From a bacterium (lineage in GTDB: Bacteria; Bdellovibrionota; UBA2428), in NCBI GenBank assembly GCA_009991595.1, contig JAACVK010000040.1, forward strand, positions 1 through 56,768: DNA of 56,768 nt, given 5' to 3'. The translations under genes and the position numbers were made by a program. Shown piece after piece: positions 10,039 to 17,131 of this stretch; the first letter of the stretch is position 1; the number at the start of each line of letters is the position of its first letter. The notes beneath the pieces were generated by a model. The model had not been told where the DNA came from, searched no databases, and saw only the letters and a list, made by a program, of their open reading frames with translations.

Positions 10039-10101
10039 GTGACCAGCTCCGGGTGAGGGTGAGGGGGGAGGAGGGGCAGAGGTTCACCCGAAGCAGGTCA
10101 C
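10039..10101. repeat. 18-bp inverted repeat enclosing a G-quadruplex motif
   Basis: Arms 10039-10056 and 10084-10101 pair at 16 of 18 positions (GTGACCagctcCGGGTGA). The loop region 10051-10076 contains four or more runs of at least three G separated by 1-4 nt (GGGTGAGGGTGAGGGGGG...), which fits the standard quadruplex pattern. Its role is unknown. Confidence 0.75.
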
Positions 10102-10350
10102 AAAACAACTTCAACATCAGCTTCAACTTCCACTTTTACAACTTCAACTTCAATTCCGCTTCTATACTTAGTAATGCAGTCTCCGTGCCAAGCACTAGGT
10201 CTGGATTTTATTAAGTATTTTGGAGGGTGTTTGAGGGGCTTTGGAAGTGCTGACAAAGCTGGCCGCTCAACTGTAAAGCCAGTTGACACTTCTCGAATTT
10301 CACTAAAATTCGAAGGCTTAGCGGCTCCGGGAGAAGGAAACGGCCTTGGT

Positions 10351-10400
10351 GATGGAAAAAGGTAGGCAGGGGTATGGAAAAAGTCGCTAGGCGCTTAAAA
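10351..10400 (+). repeat. Copy A of the Kir-flanking repeat
   Basis: About 48 bp containing GGTATGGAAAAAGTCGCTAG and the following GCGCTTAAA, ending 7 nt before the channel start. It matches the right arm of the 11238-11332 palindrome in the same orientation with a few differences in its first half, so it forms the 5' leader of the channel mRNA. Confidence 0.85.
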
Positions 10401-10407
10401 TACCGGG

Positions 10408-11235
10408 ATGGAATACATAGTTCACAAGAAGAACGCACCAAAGAGCCCGCTTAAAGATCTCTACCACACGCTACTCAAGCGACCCTGGCGAGAGGTTATT
10501 AGCCTCTTTGCCTTGGCCTACCTTCTTATCAACTTGGCCTTTGGACTGCTCTTCTGGCTAGGAGACGATGCTTTAAGTCCAGGACCTGCTAGTTTCTGGG
10601 ACTGCTTCTATTTTAGCGTGCAAACCTTTTCTACCGTTGGCTACGGAACACTTAGCCCCAGTGGCACCTACGCCAACGTCATTAGCACCATCGAAATTTT
10701 TACGGGATTATTGAGCATCGCCTTAATCACAGGTTTAGTCTTCGCCAAGTTTTCGATTCCCACAGCAAAAATTCTTTTCACCGACAACCTGCTCCTTACA
10801 CAAATGGATGGCAAAAGAGTTCTTCTCTTTAGACTAGCCAATGCTCGAAGCAACCAGGTCCTAGGAGCCCAACTAAACCTCAATATGTTTTTTGATGTAA
10901 AAACAGCCGAGGGTTCACCCTTTCGGAGAATTGAAACCTTGACCCTACGACGTGCTACAGCTCCCGTCTTTTCTCTGAGCATGACCGGCATTCATTACAT
11001 TGATGAAAGTAGCCCTTTGGCTGAGCACGTCGATAAGCTGAAAGAAAACAAAGAGAACTTTGAATTTTTAATCTCTATTACGGGCCTAGATGACATTTAC
11101 GGGCAAACCATTCACGCCATGAAAATGTATTCCGCAACAGAGATTCAATGGGACAAACAATTTGCCGACATTCTGCACATTGAAAGCACCGGAAATCGAT
11201 ACGTGGACTTTGCAAACTTTAACAAGTTTAAATAG
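10408..11235 (+). CDS. KirBac-type inward-rectifier potassium channel
   Basis: A 275-residue channel with two membrane helices flanking a pore loop (helix 1 about 28-50, helix 2 about 88-113). The selectivity filter is TVGYG at residues 76-80. After the IPTAKILFTDN linker, a C-terminal beta-rich cytoplasmic domain follows (LLFRLANARSNQVLGAQLN and later strands) as in prokaryotic Kir channels. Length matches the KirBac family. There is no strong ribosome-binding site; the leader is a dispersed repeat copy. The gene is bracketed by related repeats (10351-10400 and 11238-11332), suggesting it moved as a unit or was invaded on both sides. Confidence 0.92.
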   Translation: MEYIVHKKNAPKSPLKDLYHTLLKRPWREVISLFALAYLLINLAFGLLFWLGDDALSPGPASFWDCFYFSVQTFSTVGYGTLSPSGTYANVISTIEIFTGLLSIALITGLVFAKFSIPTAKILFTDNLLLTQMDGKRVLLFRLANARSNQVLGAQLNLNMFFDVKTAEGSPFRRIETLTLRRATAPVFSLSMTGIHYIDESSPLAEHVDKLKENKENFEFLISITGLDDIYGQTIHAMKMYSATEIQWDKQFADILHIESTGNRYVDFANFNKFK

Positions 11236-11237
11236 AA

Positions 11238-11332
11238 AGGCGCCTAGCGACTTTTTCCATACCCCCCGCAACCTTTTTCCATTCTGTTTGGAAAAAGGTT
11301 GCGGGGGGTATGGAAAAAGTCGCTAGGCGCTT
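11238..11332. repeat. Perfect 40-bp inverted repeat between convergent genes
   Basis: The left arm 11241-11280 is an exact reverse complement of the right arm 11290-11329 with a 9-nt loop (ATTCTGTTT); pairing extends to 11238/11332 with one G-T wobble. It sits between the ends of the channel gene and the minus-strand subtilisin. No U-tract follows, so it is more like a mobile or structural palindrome than a normal terminator. The right arm is nearly repeated at 10351-10400. Confidence 0.95.
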
Positions 11333-11337
11333 AAAGA

Positions 11338-12717
11338 TTAATATCGAATCATTTTGTCGATGTTCAATCGACCACCAGAGATAATGAAATTAGCTGCAGA
11401 AGAAACCTTGTCCACCGTTTTCATGATGGTGTCCTTTACTTCAGCGGGAGTCATACTCGGATATCTAGCCAAGAGTAAAGCAGCTGCGCCTGCAACGTGT
11501 GGAGAAGCCATGGATGTTCCATTATAGGAAGCATAACTATGACCAGGCACGGTCGAGAGTATACCTACGCCCGGAGCCATCAAATCTACTGAAGTTCGGC
11601 CGTAGTTTGAGAACGAGGCCATGCGATCTCTAGAATCGGACGCCGCCACACTCATCATACTTTCCACATCGTAATTTGCCGGGTAGCTCCCGACAGAATC
11701 GTTATTCGCGCTTTCGTTTCCTGCTGCAGCCACCAACACAACTCCTTCAGCTTCGGCTCTTTGAAGCGATTCGTAGAGTGCTTGAGAATAGCCTCCTCCA
11801 CCCCAACTCATGTTCATAACATTGGCACCGTGCTCAACAGCCCAATCAATTCCGGCAATCGCATCAGCAGTCGAACCAGAACCATCTCGATCCAGAAATT
11901 TTATAGGCATGATGCGAACATCCCAGTTGATGCCGGCGATTCCAATTCTATTATCGGTAGAAGCTCCAATCACTCCGGCAACATGAGTTCCGTGAGAGTT
12001 ATCGTCCATAGGGTCATAGGCTCGTGTGATGGCGTTGTATCCTTTAACGTTTTGTCCACCAACCACGCCAGACCAGATATTGCCCTTTAAATCTTTGTGA
12101 TTGTAATCCACTCCGGAATCCACAACTGCCACGACGACATCTCGACTTCCGGTTGAAATATTCCACGCATGAGAGGCATAAGCGGAGGCACCGCTTGGAT
12201 TGTGCATACTCCACTGATTTCCAAGTTGCGGATCATTCGGCAAAACTGCATTCGGATCTTCAGCCGGCGGAAGAGGCGTCGGCTCACTTGGAGGAGTAGG
12301 AGCTGGCGCTGGGGCTGGCTCGGGTTCTACTGGAATAGGCAAGAAGGGCGGCGGCGGACCTGGTTTTGGTTTTCTCGAACCAAAGGAGGCGTGATAAATA
12401 TAGTTTGGCTCCACGTAAGCAACGTCACCATGAGAAGCCAACTCTTTGATTATCTGCTCATCATTCCCGGCAGAGGAACTTTGTTTAACCAAGTAAATCT
12501 TTTGCATTGAACTTAGTGCCTTTTTCAGGCTCAAACGCGACTTGCCTAGAAACCCTTTTTGGCCGAAGGAAAAGATCGACGGGCGCTCCTTAAGCTTTAC
12601 AATGTATTCCCCTTGTCGCTTTCCAACCTTTTTAAAATGCACAGATTGTTGTGCAACGGTTGAATCAAAAGAGAACACAAAAGAGAAAACTAGAGCTACG
12701 CGCCAAAATAAATTCAT
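11338..12717 (-). CDS. Secreted subtilisin-like serine protease (S8)
   Basis: An exported subtilase. From the ATG at 12717 (459 residues, with a G-rich site upstream) it has a signal peptide (MNLFWRVALVFSFVFSFDSTVAQ), an I9-type propeptide (GEYIVKLKERPS to VAYVEPNYIYH), a proline-rich linker of about 45 residues, and the S8 catalytic domain. The triad is Asp200 (VAVVDSGVD), His243 (HGTHVAG) and Ser402 (GTSMASPH), with oxyanion Asn334 (AAGNE). All catalytic residues are present. An in-frame start 20 codons upstream would bury the signal peptide and is unlikely. It would serve extracellular proteolysis, for example during predation or scavenging (inference). Confidence 0.95.
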   Translation of the reverse strand: MNLFWRVALVFSFVFSFDSTVAQQSVHFKKVGKRQGEYIVKLKERPSIFSFGQKGFLGKSRLSLKKALSSMQKIYLVKQSSSAGNDEQIIKELASHGDVAYVEPNYIYHASFGSRKPKPGPPPPFLPIPVEPEPAPAPAPTPPSEPTPLPPAEDPNAVLPNDPQLGNQWSMHNPSGASAYASHAWNISTGSRDVVVAVVDSGVDYNHKDLKGNIWSGVVGGQNVKGYNAITRAYDPMDDNSHGTHVAGVIGASTDNRIGIAGINWDVRIMPIKFLDRDGSGSTADAIAGIDWAVEHGANVMNMSWGGGGYSQALYESLQRAEAEGVVLVAAAGNESANNDSVGSYPANYDVESMMSVAASDSRDRMASFSNYGRTSVDLMAPGVGILSTVPGHSYASYNGTSMASPHVAGAAALLLARYPSMTPAEVKDTIMKTVDKVSSAANFIISGGRLNIDKMIRY

Positions 12718-12941
12718 ACACCCCCCCGAGTGATTGTTTGCTTGAACTTCTATTTTATGTTTTTCCAACTCAATCAAAGCGTCGGAAATTTGTTCGCCCG
12801 TCAGGCAAACGCCTAAACAAACATGATTCTAGAAACCTACGGAGAAATTAAATCTCCTTACAGAACACTGACGCTTCAAATGGCGGCCATTTTCCCAAAA
12901 CTCTCCTCCCATTGGAAAAACGCCTCATCAACCCTCTTAAT

Positions 12942-13021
12942 AACCATTTTAGTTGAGTAATTTGACAGCTTTACAAAGACTTAACTTCTATAATCTAGCC
13001 CTTAACCGATAGAATGAAAGT
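12942..13021 (+). promoter_or_regulatory. Shared upstream element of pilin unit 1
   Basis: An 80-nt segment ending at the start codon of the pilin/TSP1 gene, matching 16101-16180 at the same distance from its start. The first 47 nt have only 4 differences, with the core AGCTTTACAAAGACTTAACT identical. A CCGATA word is found near 13007 in a -10-like position. TTGACA at 12962 and TATAAT at 12989 are also present but 21 nt apart, which is too far for a standard sigma-70 promoter. Confidence 0.8.
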
Positions 13022-14290
13022 ATGCTTCCCTCAAAGGCTAGATCTGGCGCGACCATCATGTCGGTATTATTGGGTGGAGTTTTTTTAAGTGCAATTGCGT
13101 TTTTAATTGCCCGCGAAATAGGCAAAGTCAGCGGTGAACAATCTCGTGTGCAAATTAAGTCGCAACTCGACGGACTCCAACAACACGGAACCTATTACGT
13201 GCAACGTGGATTGGCCTTGAGCACCATTCAAGCCCTTATTGCTACAACCCCCATGCAAGCTTGCCTTGAATCAAACGGCAGCGCTTGCACCACAAATACC
13301 TTCACCAACTGGACTGCCTTAAACGATCCAAACTCTGGCATTCCCTTAAACGGTAATTTCACCACCAACGGTGGCACATGCCAAAACGCCTCTGGAACTC
13401 AAGACTGTCAGTTGCAAAGAAACATCGACTTTAGAATCATTTGCGAAAGCGACACCTCTTGCTCACGCTACGAAGTAAAAATTCGATCCGCTCTCGCCGA
13501 TCAAATCAGACATGTTCCCATTAAACCTCTGGAACAAACTTATGCATACTCCCTGGCCGCTGCTGGCCTAACTAAATCACTCAAACAAAGCTGTAGTGGC
13601 GCCGAAGTTCTCACTGGCTTTAATCAACGAACTGGAGTTCTTTGTGAATCGGCCTCTGGTAGAAGCTCAAACTCTTTACTACCAACCAGTAAAATCGATT
13701 GCCCCAACAACGGCTACAACGCAATTTCCGCTGTCCAAGATAAGTCTAGTTGTAACTCGGGAGTCAGCGCGCTTTGGGTGAACACTCGCTTTTATAGCTA
13801 CGAGCGAAATCCTGCCACTGGCCCTGAATACAGTTGCACCTGCCCCAATGGTGCTGTCGATTGCAACACGCAAGCCGATGCATGCACGAGGTGTGCTGCC
13901 AGCCAGAACATGATCGGTGGTAATTGCGTGACTCCTAGTTGGGGCGCATGGTCTGGTTGGTCCGGATGCAACCGAGCCTGCGGTGGCGGAACAAGAACTA
14001 GAACACGTAGTTGCCAAAACGCTCGATCGGGCGGCGCTACCTGCGGCGGATCAAATAGACAAACCGCCAATTGTAATACGCAGCCATGCACCCCGCCTTA
14101 CACCGATATTCTATGCGAAAGCGTAAACTATCAGCCTAACCAATGTCGATCTCCATACCCTGTAAGAGCAGTCATTAAGCTCGTCCAGCGCTCTAACAGA
14201 GGATGCGCGTTCAATTCAACCTGGGGACATGACTCTCAAAAAATATGGGTTAATAATGGCTGCCGCGCGATCTGGAGAGTCTATCATTAA
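13022..14290 (+). CDS. Pilin-like protein with TSP1 and DUF3011 domains
   Basis: A 422-residue surface protein. A type IV pilin-like N-terminus (SGATIMSVLLGGVFLSAIAF, about 8-27) lacks the usual Glu5. A Cys-rich mid-region holds the Cys-bracketed module CSGAEVLTGFNQRTGVLC (191-208). Residues 306-356 form a thrombospondin type-1 repeat with the diagnostic WGAWSGWSGC and RTRTRSC stretches and six cysteines. Residues 362-422 match DUF3011 (ILCES...QCR...WGHDSQKIWVNNGCRA). TSP1 repeats usually mediate adhesion. A likely role is a minor pilin or tip adhesin (inference). It is transcribed alone from a promoter element shared with the next pilin operon. Confidence 0.8.
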   Translation: MLPSKARSGATIMSVLLGGVFLSAIAFLIAREIGKVSGEQSRVQIKSQLDGLQQHGTYYVQRGLALSTIQALIATTPMQACLESNGSACTTNTFTNWTALNDPNSGIPLNGNFTTNGGTCQNASGTQDCQLQRNIDFRIICESDTSCSRYEVKIRSALADQIRHVPIKPLEQTYAYSLAAAGLTKSLKQSCSGAEVLTGFNQRTGVLCESASGRSSNSLLPTSKIDCPNNGYNAISAVQDKSSCNSGVSALWVNTRFYSYERNPATGPEYSCTCPNGAVDCNTQADACTRCAASQNMIGGNCVTPSWGAWSGWSGCNRACGGGTRTRTRSCQNARSGGATCGGSNRQTANCNTQPCTPPYTDILCESVNYQPNQCRSPYPVRAVIKLVQRSNRGCAFNSTWGHDSQKIWVNNGCRAIWRVYH

Positions 14291-14307
14291 GCATCTCAAA
14301 TTCAAGC

Positions 14308-14625
14308 TCAATTGAGAATGTGCCATACCTCGTGTCCTACAGGATTAAAGGAGAGAACCTTCTTGGCGAGCTCCGTAATAGTGCCCGTCGATGCTTTATA
14401 ACTTTCGTAATGCTCTTGGCTTTTCCAGGTAGCGTAGTTGATTAAAATATTTCTTTCTTTGTTAGTGTGAAATTTTGCAGAAAGAAAGCCTGCGTTCCTA
14501 CTGACCTCCTTTTTCAAAAACTCAGAAACTTTGTCGAAAAGCTCTTCGAACTGTTCTGGATCAACTTGAAAAGTAATGACAACATGGAATGTTCCGAGTG
14601 CTATGTGTTGCTTTTCATTGGTCAT
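14308..14625 (-). CDS. Antibiotic-biosynthesis monooxygenase (ABM) domain protein
   Basis: A 105-residue soluble protein with the ferredoxin-like ABM pattern: strand FHVVITFQVDP, helix EQFEELFDKVSEFLKKEV, strand GFLSAKFHTNKERNILINYATWKSQEHYESYKAS, and a short C-terminal part. Members are small dimeric oxygenases or heme/quinone-related enzymes, often of unknown substrate. It follows the HTTM-like membrane gene by 32 nt on the same strand, so the two may be co-transcribed, and lies tail to tail with the TSP1 pilin gene. Confidence 0.8.
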   Translation of the reverse strand: MTNEKQHIALGTFHVVITFQVDPEQFEELFDKVSEFLKKEVSRNAGFLSAKFHTNKERNILINYATWKSQEHYESYKASTGTITELAKKVLSFNPVGHEVWHILN

Positions 14626-14657
14626 ATATTAATTCTCCCAAATTGTAGTTTATAGCT

Positions 14658-16019
14658 CTACCACGAGCAAGATGCTTGTGAACCCTGATCACTAACGAAT
14701 CTAAACTGTAGAATCTTCTTTTCTAGATAACTAGGGGGCTTCAGCCAAGTAGGCCAATTGTTACTATCTATTGAAACAATCTTTCCCAAACGATCCACCT
14801 CTATAGAATAGGCAATCTCTTGGCGAGTCCATTCCTGTATAGCTCGAGCTAGTTCAAATTCTGTTAAATAGGTCTCCACCCTGGGAGAGTGCCAATCGAG
14901 GGCATTCTTTTCCAATTCAATATCCTTTATAAAAACTAGATTTTTTTGATAATCAAATAGCTGAACTTCGACAGGCACTAGAAAATGATTACTAGCACCT
15001 ACCTCTGTGCGAAGATTACTAAACATACTAAAGTTACCAACGGTTCTTAGACCAAAGTAATTCATAGTGCCCCAAAGTAAAATAAAAGAAGGAAGAGCAT
15101 ATTGAGACTTTTTCTTAAAGTGAGTCCAAGATGAAAGAACAAATTGAGGCCTAGTTCTGGTGGACAAAAAGACAAAGGTTATAACAAAAAACAAGGCTCC
15201 CAAAACAAAAAGGCTTCCTTGAAGAAGAGAGTGATTGGTAAAGAAATATCTATTTTCCCTATGAACATAGCCCACAATTGAAATTAGAATGCAGGCAGCT
15301 GACAGAACTCCTAACCCTACATTCAACCTATGAACCTCAATTGCCTCTAGTTTTCTTGGCAAGCTATAAAAACAAAACAGCAGAGCCAAGCACACCATCG
15401 AAAAGTCAACAAAAGACAGTAAGCTCAACATGAGATGGAAAACAAACACCATAATGAGCGCAATTTTCCTAGTAGATCGGAGCAAAAGAAAGAAAGCTCC
15501 TAATATCTCGATCCCCACGATAAGATAAGGAGCTATTAACATAGTAAGTTCTTTTTGCGAGAAGGAGGCCAGAGATACAGAGCCCAATAGATCCTTTGTA
15601 AATATAACTGCGCAACTCTGCCGGACATCAAAAAACGATGCGTTTAACTTGTGAAAACCTGCAATAAAGTAAACTCCAGCAAGAGCCAAACATAAGCTTG
15701 GCTTCACAAATAGAAAGAATGATTCAAATTCAATTTTAGAGGCGTTTCTATTCTTTAAAACAAAAATCGAACACTGCCATAGTAAGAATAAGGAGGTGAA
15801 AAAGTATAAAAAGGCATGGTTAACCAAAAACGGTGCTTTATAAAAACCATAAAACACCGCACACACCAACACACAAAGAAAGGTGGCAAACTTCTTTCGA
15901 TCTAAAAAAGAACAAACTAGTAAGCAAAGGCTCAAAATCGCCATTGCGGGCTCTTTCCAAGTGAGGTTAAAGTGTAGGAAGAAAGCCAATACCCATAAAT
16001 GTGCAAAAACTAAGAACAC
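14658..16019 (-). CDS. HTTM-like polytopic membrane protein
   Basis: A 453-residue protein with about ten hydrophobic helices over residues 1-340 and a soluble C-terminal tail. The segment AGVYFIAGFHKLNASFFD (about 115-132) and the later GIEILGAFFLL pattern resemble the HTTM domain first described in vitamin K-dependent gamma-carboxylases; bacterial relatives have mostly unknown activity. The start taken is GTG at 16019; an ATG 25 codons later is an alternative. It is inserted, in reverse, between the two co-regulated pilin units and shares the 161-nt gap with the second pilin promoter. Confidence 0.6.
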   Translation of the reverse strand: MFLVFAHLWVLAFFLHFNLTWKEPAMAILSLCLLVCSFLDRKKFATFLCVLVCAVFYGFYKAPFLVNHAFLYFFTSLFLLWQCSIFVLKNRNASKIEFESFFLFVKPSLCLALAGVYFIAGFHKLNASFFDVRQSCAVIFTKDLLGSVSLASFSQKELTMLIAPYLIVGIEILGAFFLLLRSTRKIALIMVFVFHLMLSLLSFVDFSMVCLALLFCFYSLPRKLEAIEVHRLNVGLGVLSAACILISIVGYVHRENRYFFTNHSLLQGSLFVLGALFFVITFVFLSTRTRPQFVLSSWTHFKKKSQYALPSFILLWGTMNYFGLRTVGNFSMFSNLRTEVGASNHFLVPVEVQLFDYQKNLVFIKDIELEKNALDWHSPRVETYLTEFELARAIQEWTRQEIAYSIEVDRLGKIVSIDSNNWPTWLKPPSYLEKKILQFRFVSDQGSQASCSW

Positions 16020-16100
16020 GCTTTGAAAGTATAATCTTAAACGAGCTCACCCTGACTCTTAATCTTTCCTTAACAGAAACACCCACGCCAGCGTCTTCGT

Positions 16101-16180
16101 AACCACTATAGTTGAGTAACTTGAGAGCTTTACAAAGACTTAACTTCTTATCCCAGTCTTGAGCCGATAAAATAAGAGTT
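16101..16180 (+). promoter_or_regulatory. Shared upstream element of pilin unit 2
   Basis: Second copy of the 80-nt element, ending at the start of the E5-containing pilin gene. The conserved block AAccA.tTAGTTGAGTAA.TTGA.AGCTTTACAAAGACTTAACTTCT is followed by GCCGATAA at 16163-16170, which equals the -10 motif of flagellar sigma-28 promoters; however, the TAACTTCT block is about 3 nt too far away for a canonical -35 spacing. Confidence 0.8.
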
Positions 16181-17131
16181 ATGGCACGTTCAAAGGGTTT
16201 CACTATTGTAGAGGTTCTTTTGGGTAGCCTATTGATCATGGGGGCCATTGTTGGCATTGGCTACATTTCTAACCAACTAACTAAATCGCAAAGCTCCGCA
16301 AAAAAAACAACAGCGGTTGAAGGCGTTGTCACGGCCGTGCTTGCGGCTCTTAATCGAGAAAGTGGCTTTGTTGACCCCGACGGCACTCTCTCCGAATACA
16401 ACGAGGCAACATTGCAAAATTTTGAGTTAAATTACTTTGGAACTCAACTCGCAGAAAAAAGAGGTGGGGTTTGGATTCCAAAATTTTTCAACTCCGAGGG
16501 GCAATCGTGCGACCCTGGTCCCTTAGAGTTTGACTGCAACATTCGTGTGGACTTCGAGCTGATCATTCCCCCTGGAGCCTCCACCCCAAAATGGAGCGCA
16601 GACTACAATGTGAGCATTGTAGAAAACCCAACGGGTGCCATTCCCATTAGACTAGCCTCCAATCCTTCTACCATTTCAATTTCTCGGAAATTCACTTCGC
16701 AAAGAACCGATAAAACTAAATGCGACTTTGATGAAGTGCTCATGCGAGGCTACGACGCCGCAGGCAATGCCGAATGCTGGAGCGAAGCGCTTGCGGGCTG
16801 TGCCTCAGACGAATTTGTAACTGGCTATCGATTTCAAGGGGCCACAGGCGAACTCCAGCCGATCTGCCAGAAAATGCGCGGCATTCAATGCGCAGACCAA
16901 CACTTTGTTTTCAAAACAATCAACCCGACCTACTTGCAAACCAGCACACCTTTCAATGGAGCCCAAGCAGGCGACTGTGTTTATATTTCGCAAGAAACCA
17001 TTTCGGCAGGACACCCGCAAGCTCCAACCCATCCACAAAAATGCCCCGTTCCAGCCTATGAAGAATCTGCTGGAAAGTGCGTTTTAAATCCAACCCTAAG
17101 GGCCACCAAGGCGCCGGTGCAAAAATTATGA
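16181..17131 (+). CDS. Type IV pilin-like protein (prepilin with Glu5)
   Basis: A 316-residue prepilin-like protein. The leader MARSKG is followed by FTIVEVLLGSLLIMGAIVGI, a canonical prepilin peptidase site (Gly6|Phe7) with Glu at mature position 5. The globular part contains the shared module CDFDEVLMRGYDAAGNAEC (181-199), CASDEFVTGYRF...C and several more Cys pairs, all compatible with an oxidised surface domain. It is the first gene of a three-gene unit with overlapping or near-touching junctions and is the only one of the four with a textbook N-terminus, so it may be the core subunit that primes the assembly (inference). Confidence 0.85.
   Translation: MARSKGFTIVEVLLGSLLIMGAIVGIGYISNQLTKSQSSAKKTTAVEGVVTAVLAALNRESGFVDPDGTLSEYNEATLQNFELNYFGTQLAEKRGGVWIPKFFNSEGQSCDPGPLEFDCNIRVDFELIIPPGASTPKWSADYNVSIVENPTGAIPIRLASNPSTISISRKFTSQRTDKTKCDFDEVLMRGYDAAGNAECWSEALAGCASDEFVTGYRFQGATGELQPICQKMRGIQCADQHFVFKTINPTYLQTSTPFNGAQAGDCVYISQETISAGHPQAPTHPQKCPVPAYEESAGKCVLNPTLRATKAPVQKL

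Larger units (their letters stand above)
9885..10407. other. Non-coding region with G-rich inverted repeat and Kir upstream repeat
   Basis: This 523-nt gap has no credible gene. It holds the upstream region of the minus-strand secreted gene, an imperfect 18-bp inverted repeat around a G-quadruplex-like run (10039-10101), a pyrimidine-rich stretch with repeated CAACTTCAAC words (10103-10155), and a repeat copy directly before the potassium-channel gene (10351-10400). Two short overlapping open frames here look like composition artefacts. Confidence 0.6.

Noticed and set aside
10098-10441. Three overlapping open frames between the secreted gene and the Kir gene
   Set aside because: They have no ribosome sites, repetitive composition (runs such as VEVEVVKVEVEA) and overlap the repeat structures; they look like artefacts of the pyrimidine-rich stretch.
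11238-11332. Intrinsic terminator
   Set aside because: The hairpin is long and strong but no T-run follows on either strand; termination may occur but the form is that of a repeat.
12962-12994. Sigma-70 promoter TTGACA...TATAAT
   Set aside because: The spacer is 21 nt, and the second copy has neither hexamer, although the element is conserved.
13798-14091. Open frame on the minus strand inside the TSP1 gene
   Set aside because: It is antisense to a gene with clear domain signatures and has no ribosome site.
16101-16180. Canonical FliA (sigma-28) promoter
   Set aside because: GCCGATAA fits the -10 box but the best -35 candidate is about 3 nt too far; the first copy has ACCGATAG only. Kept as a shared element with unknown sigma factor.
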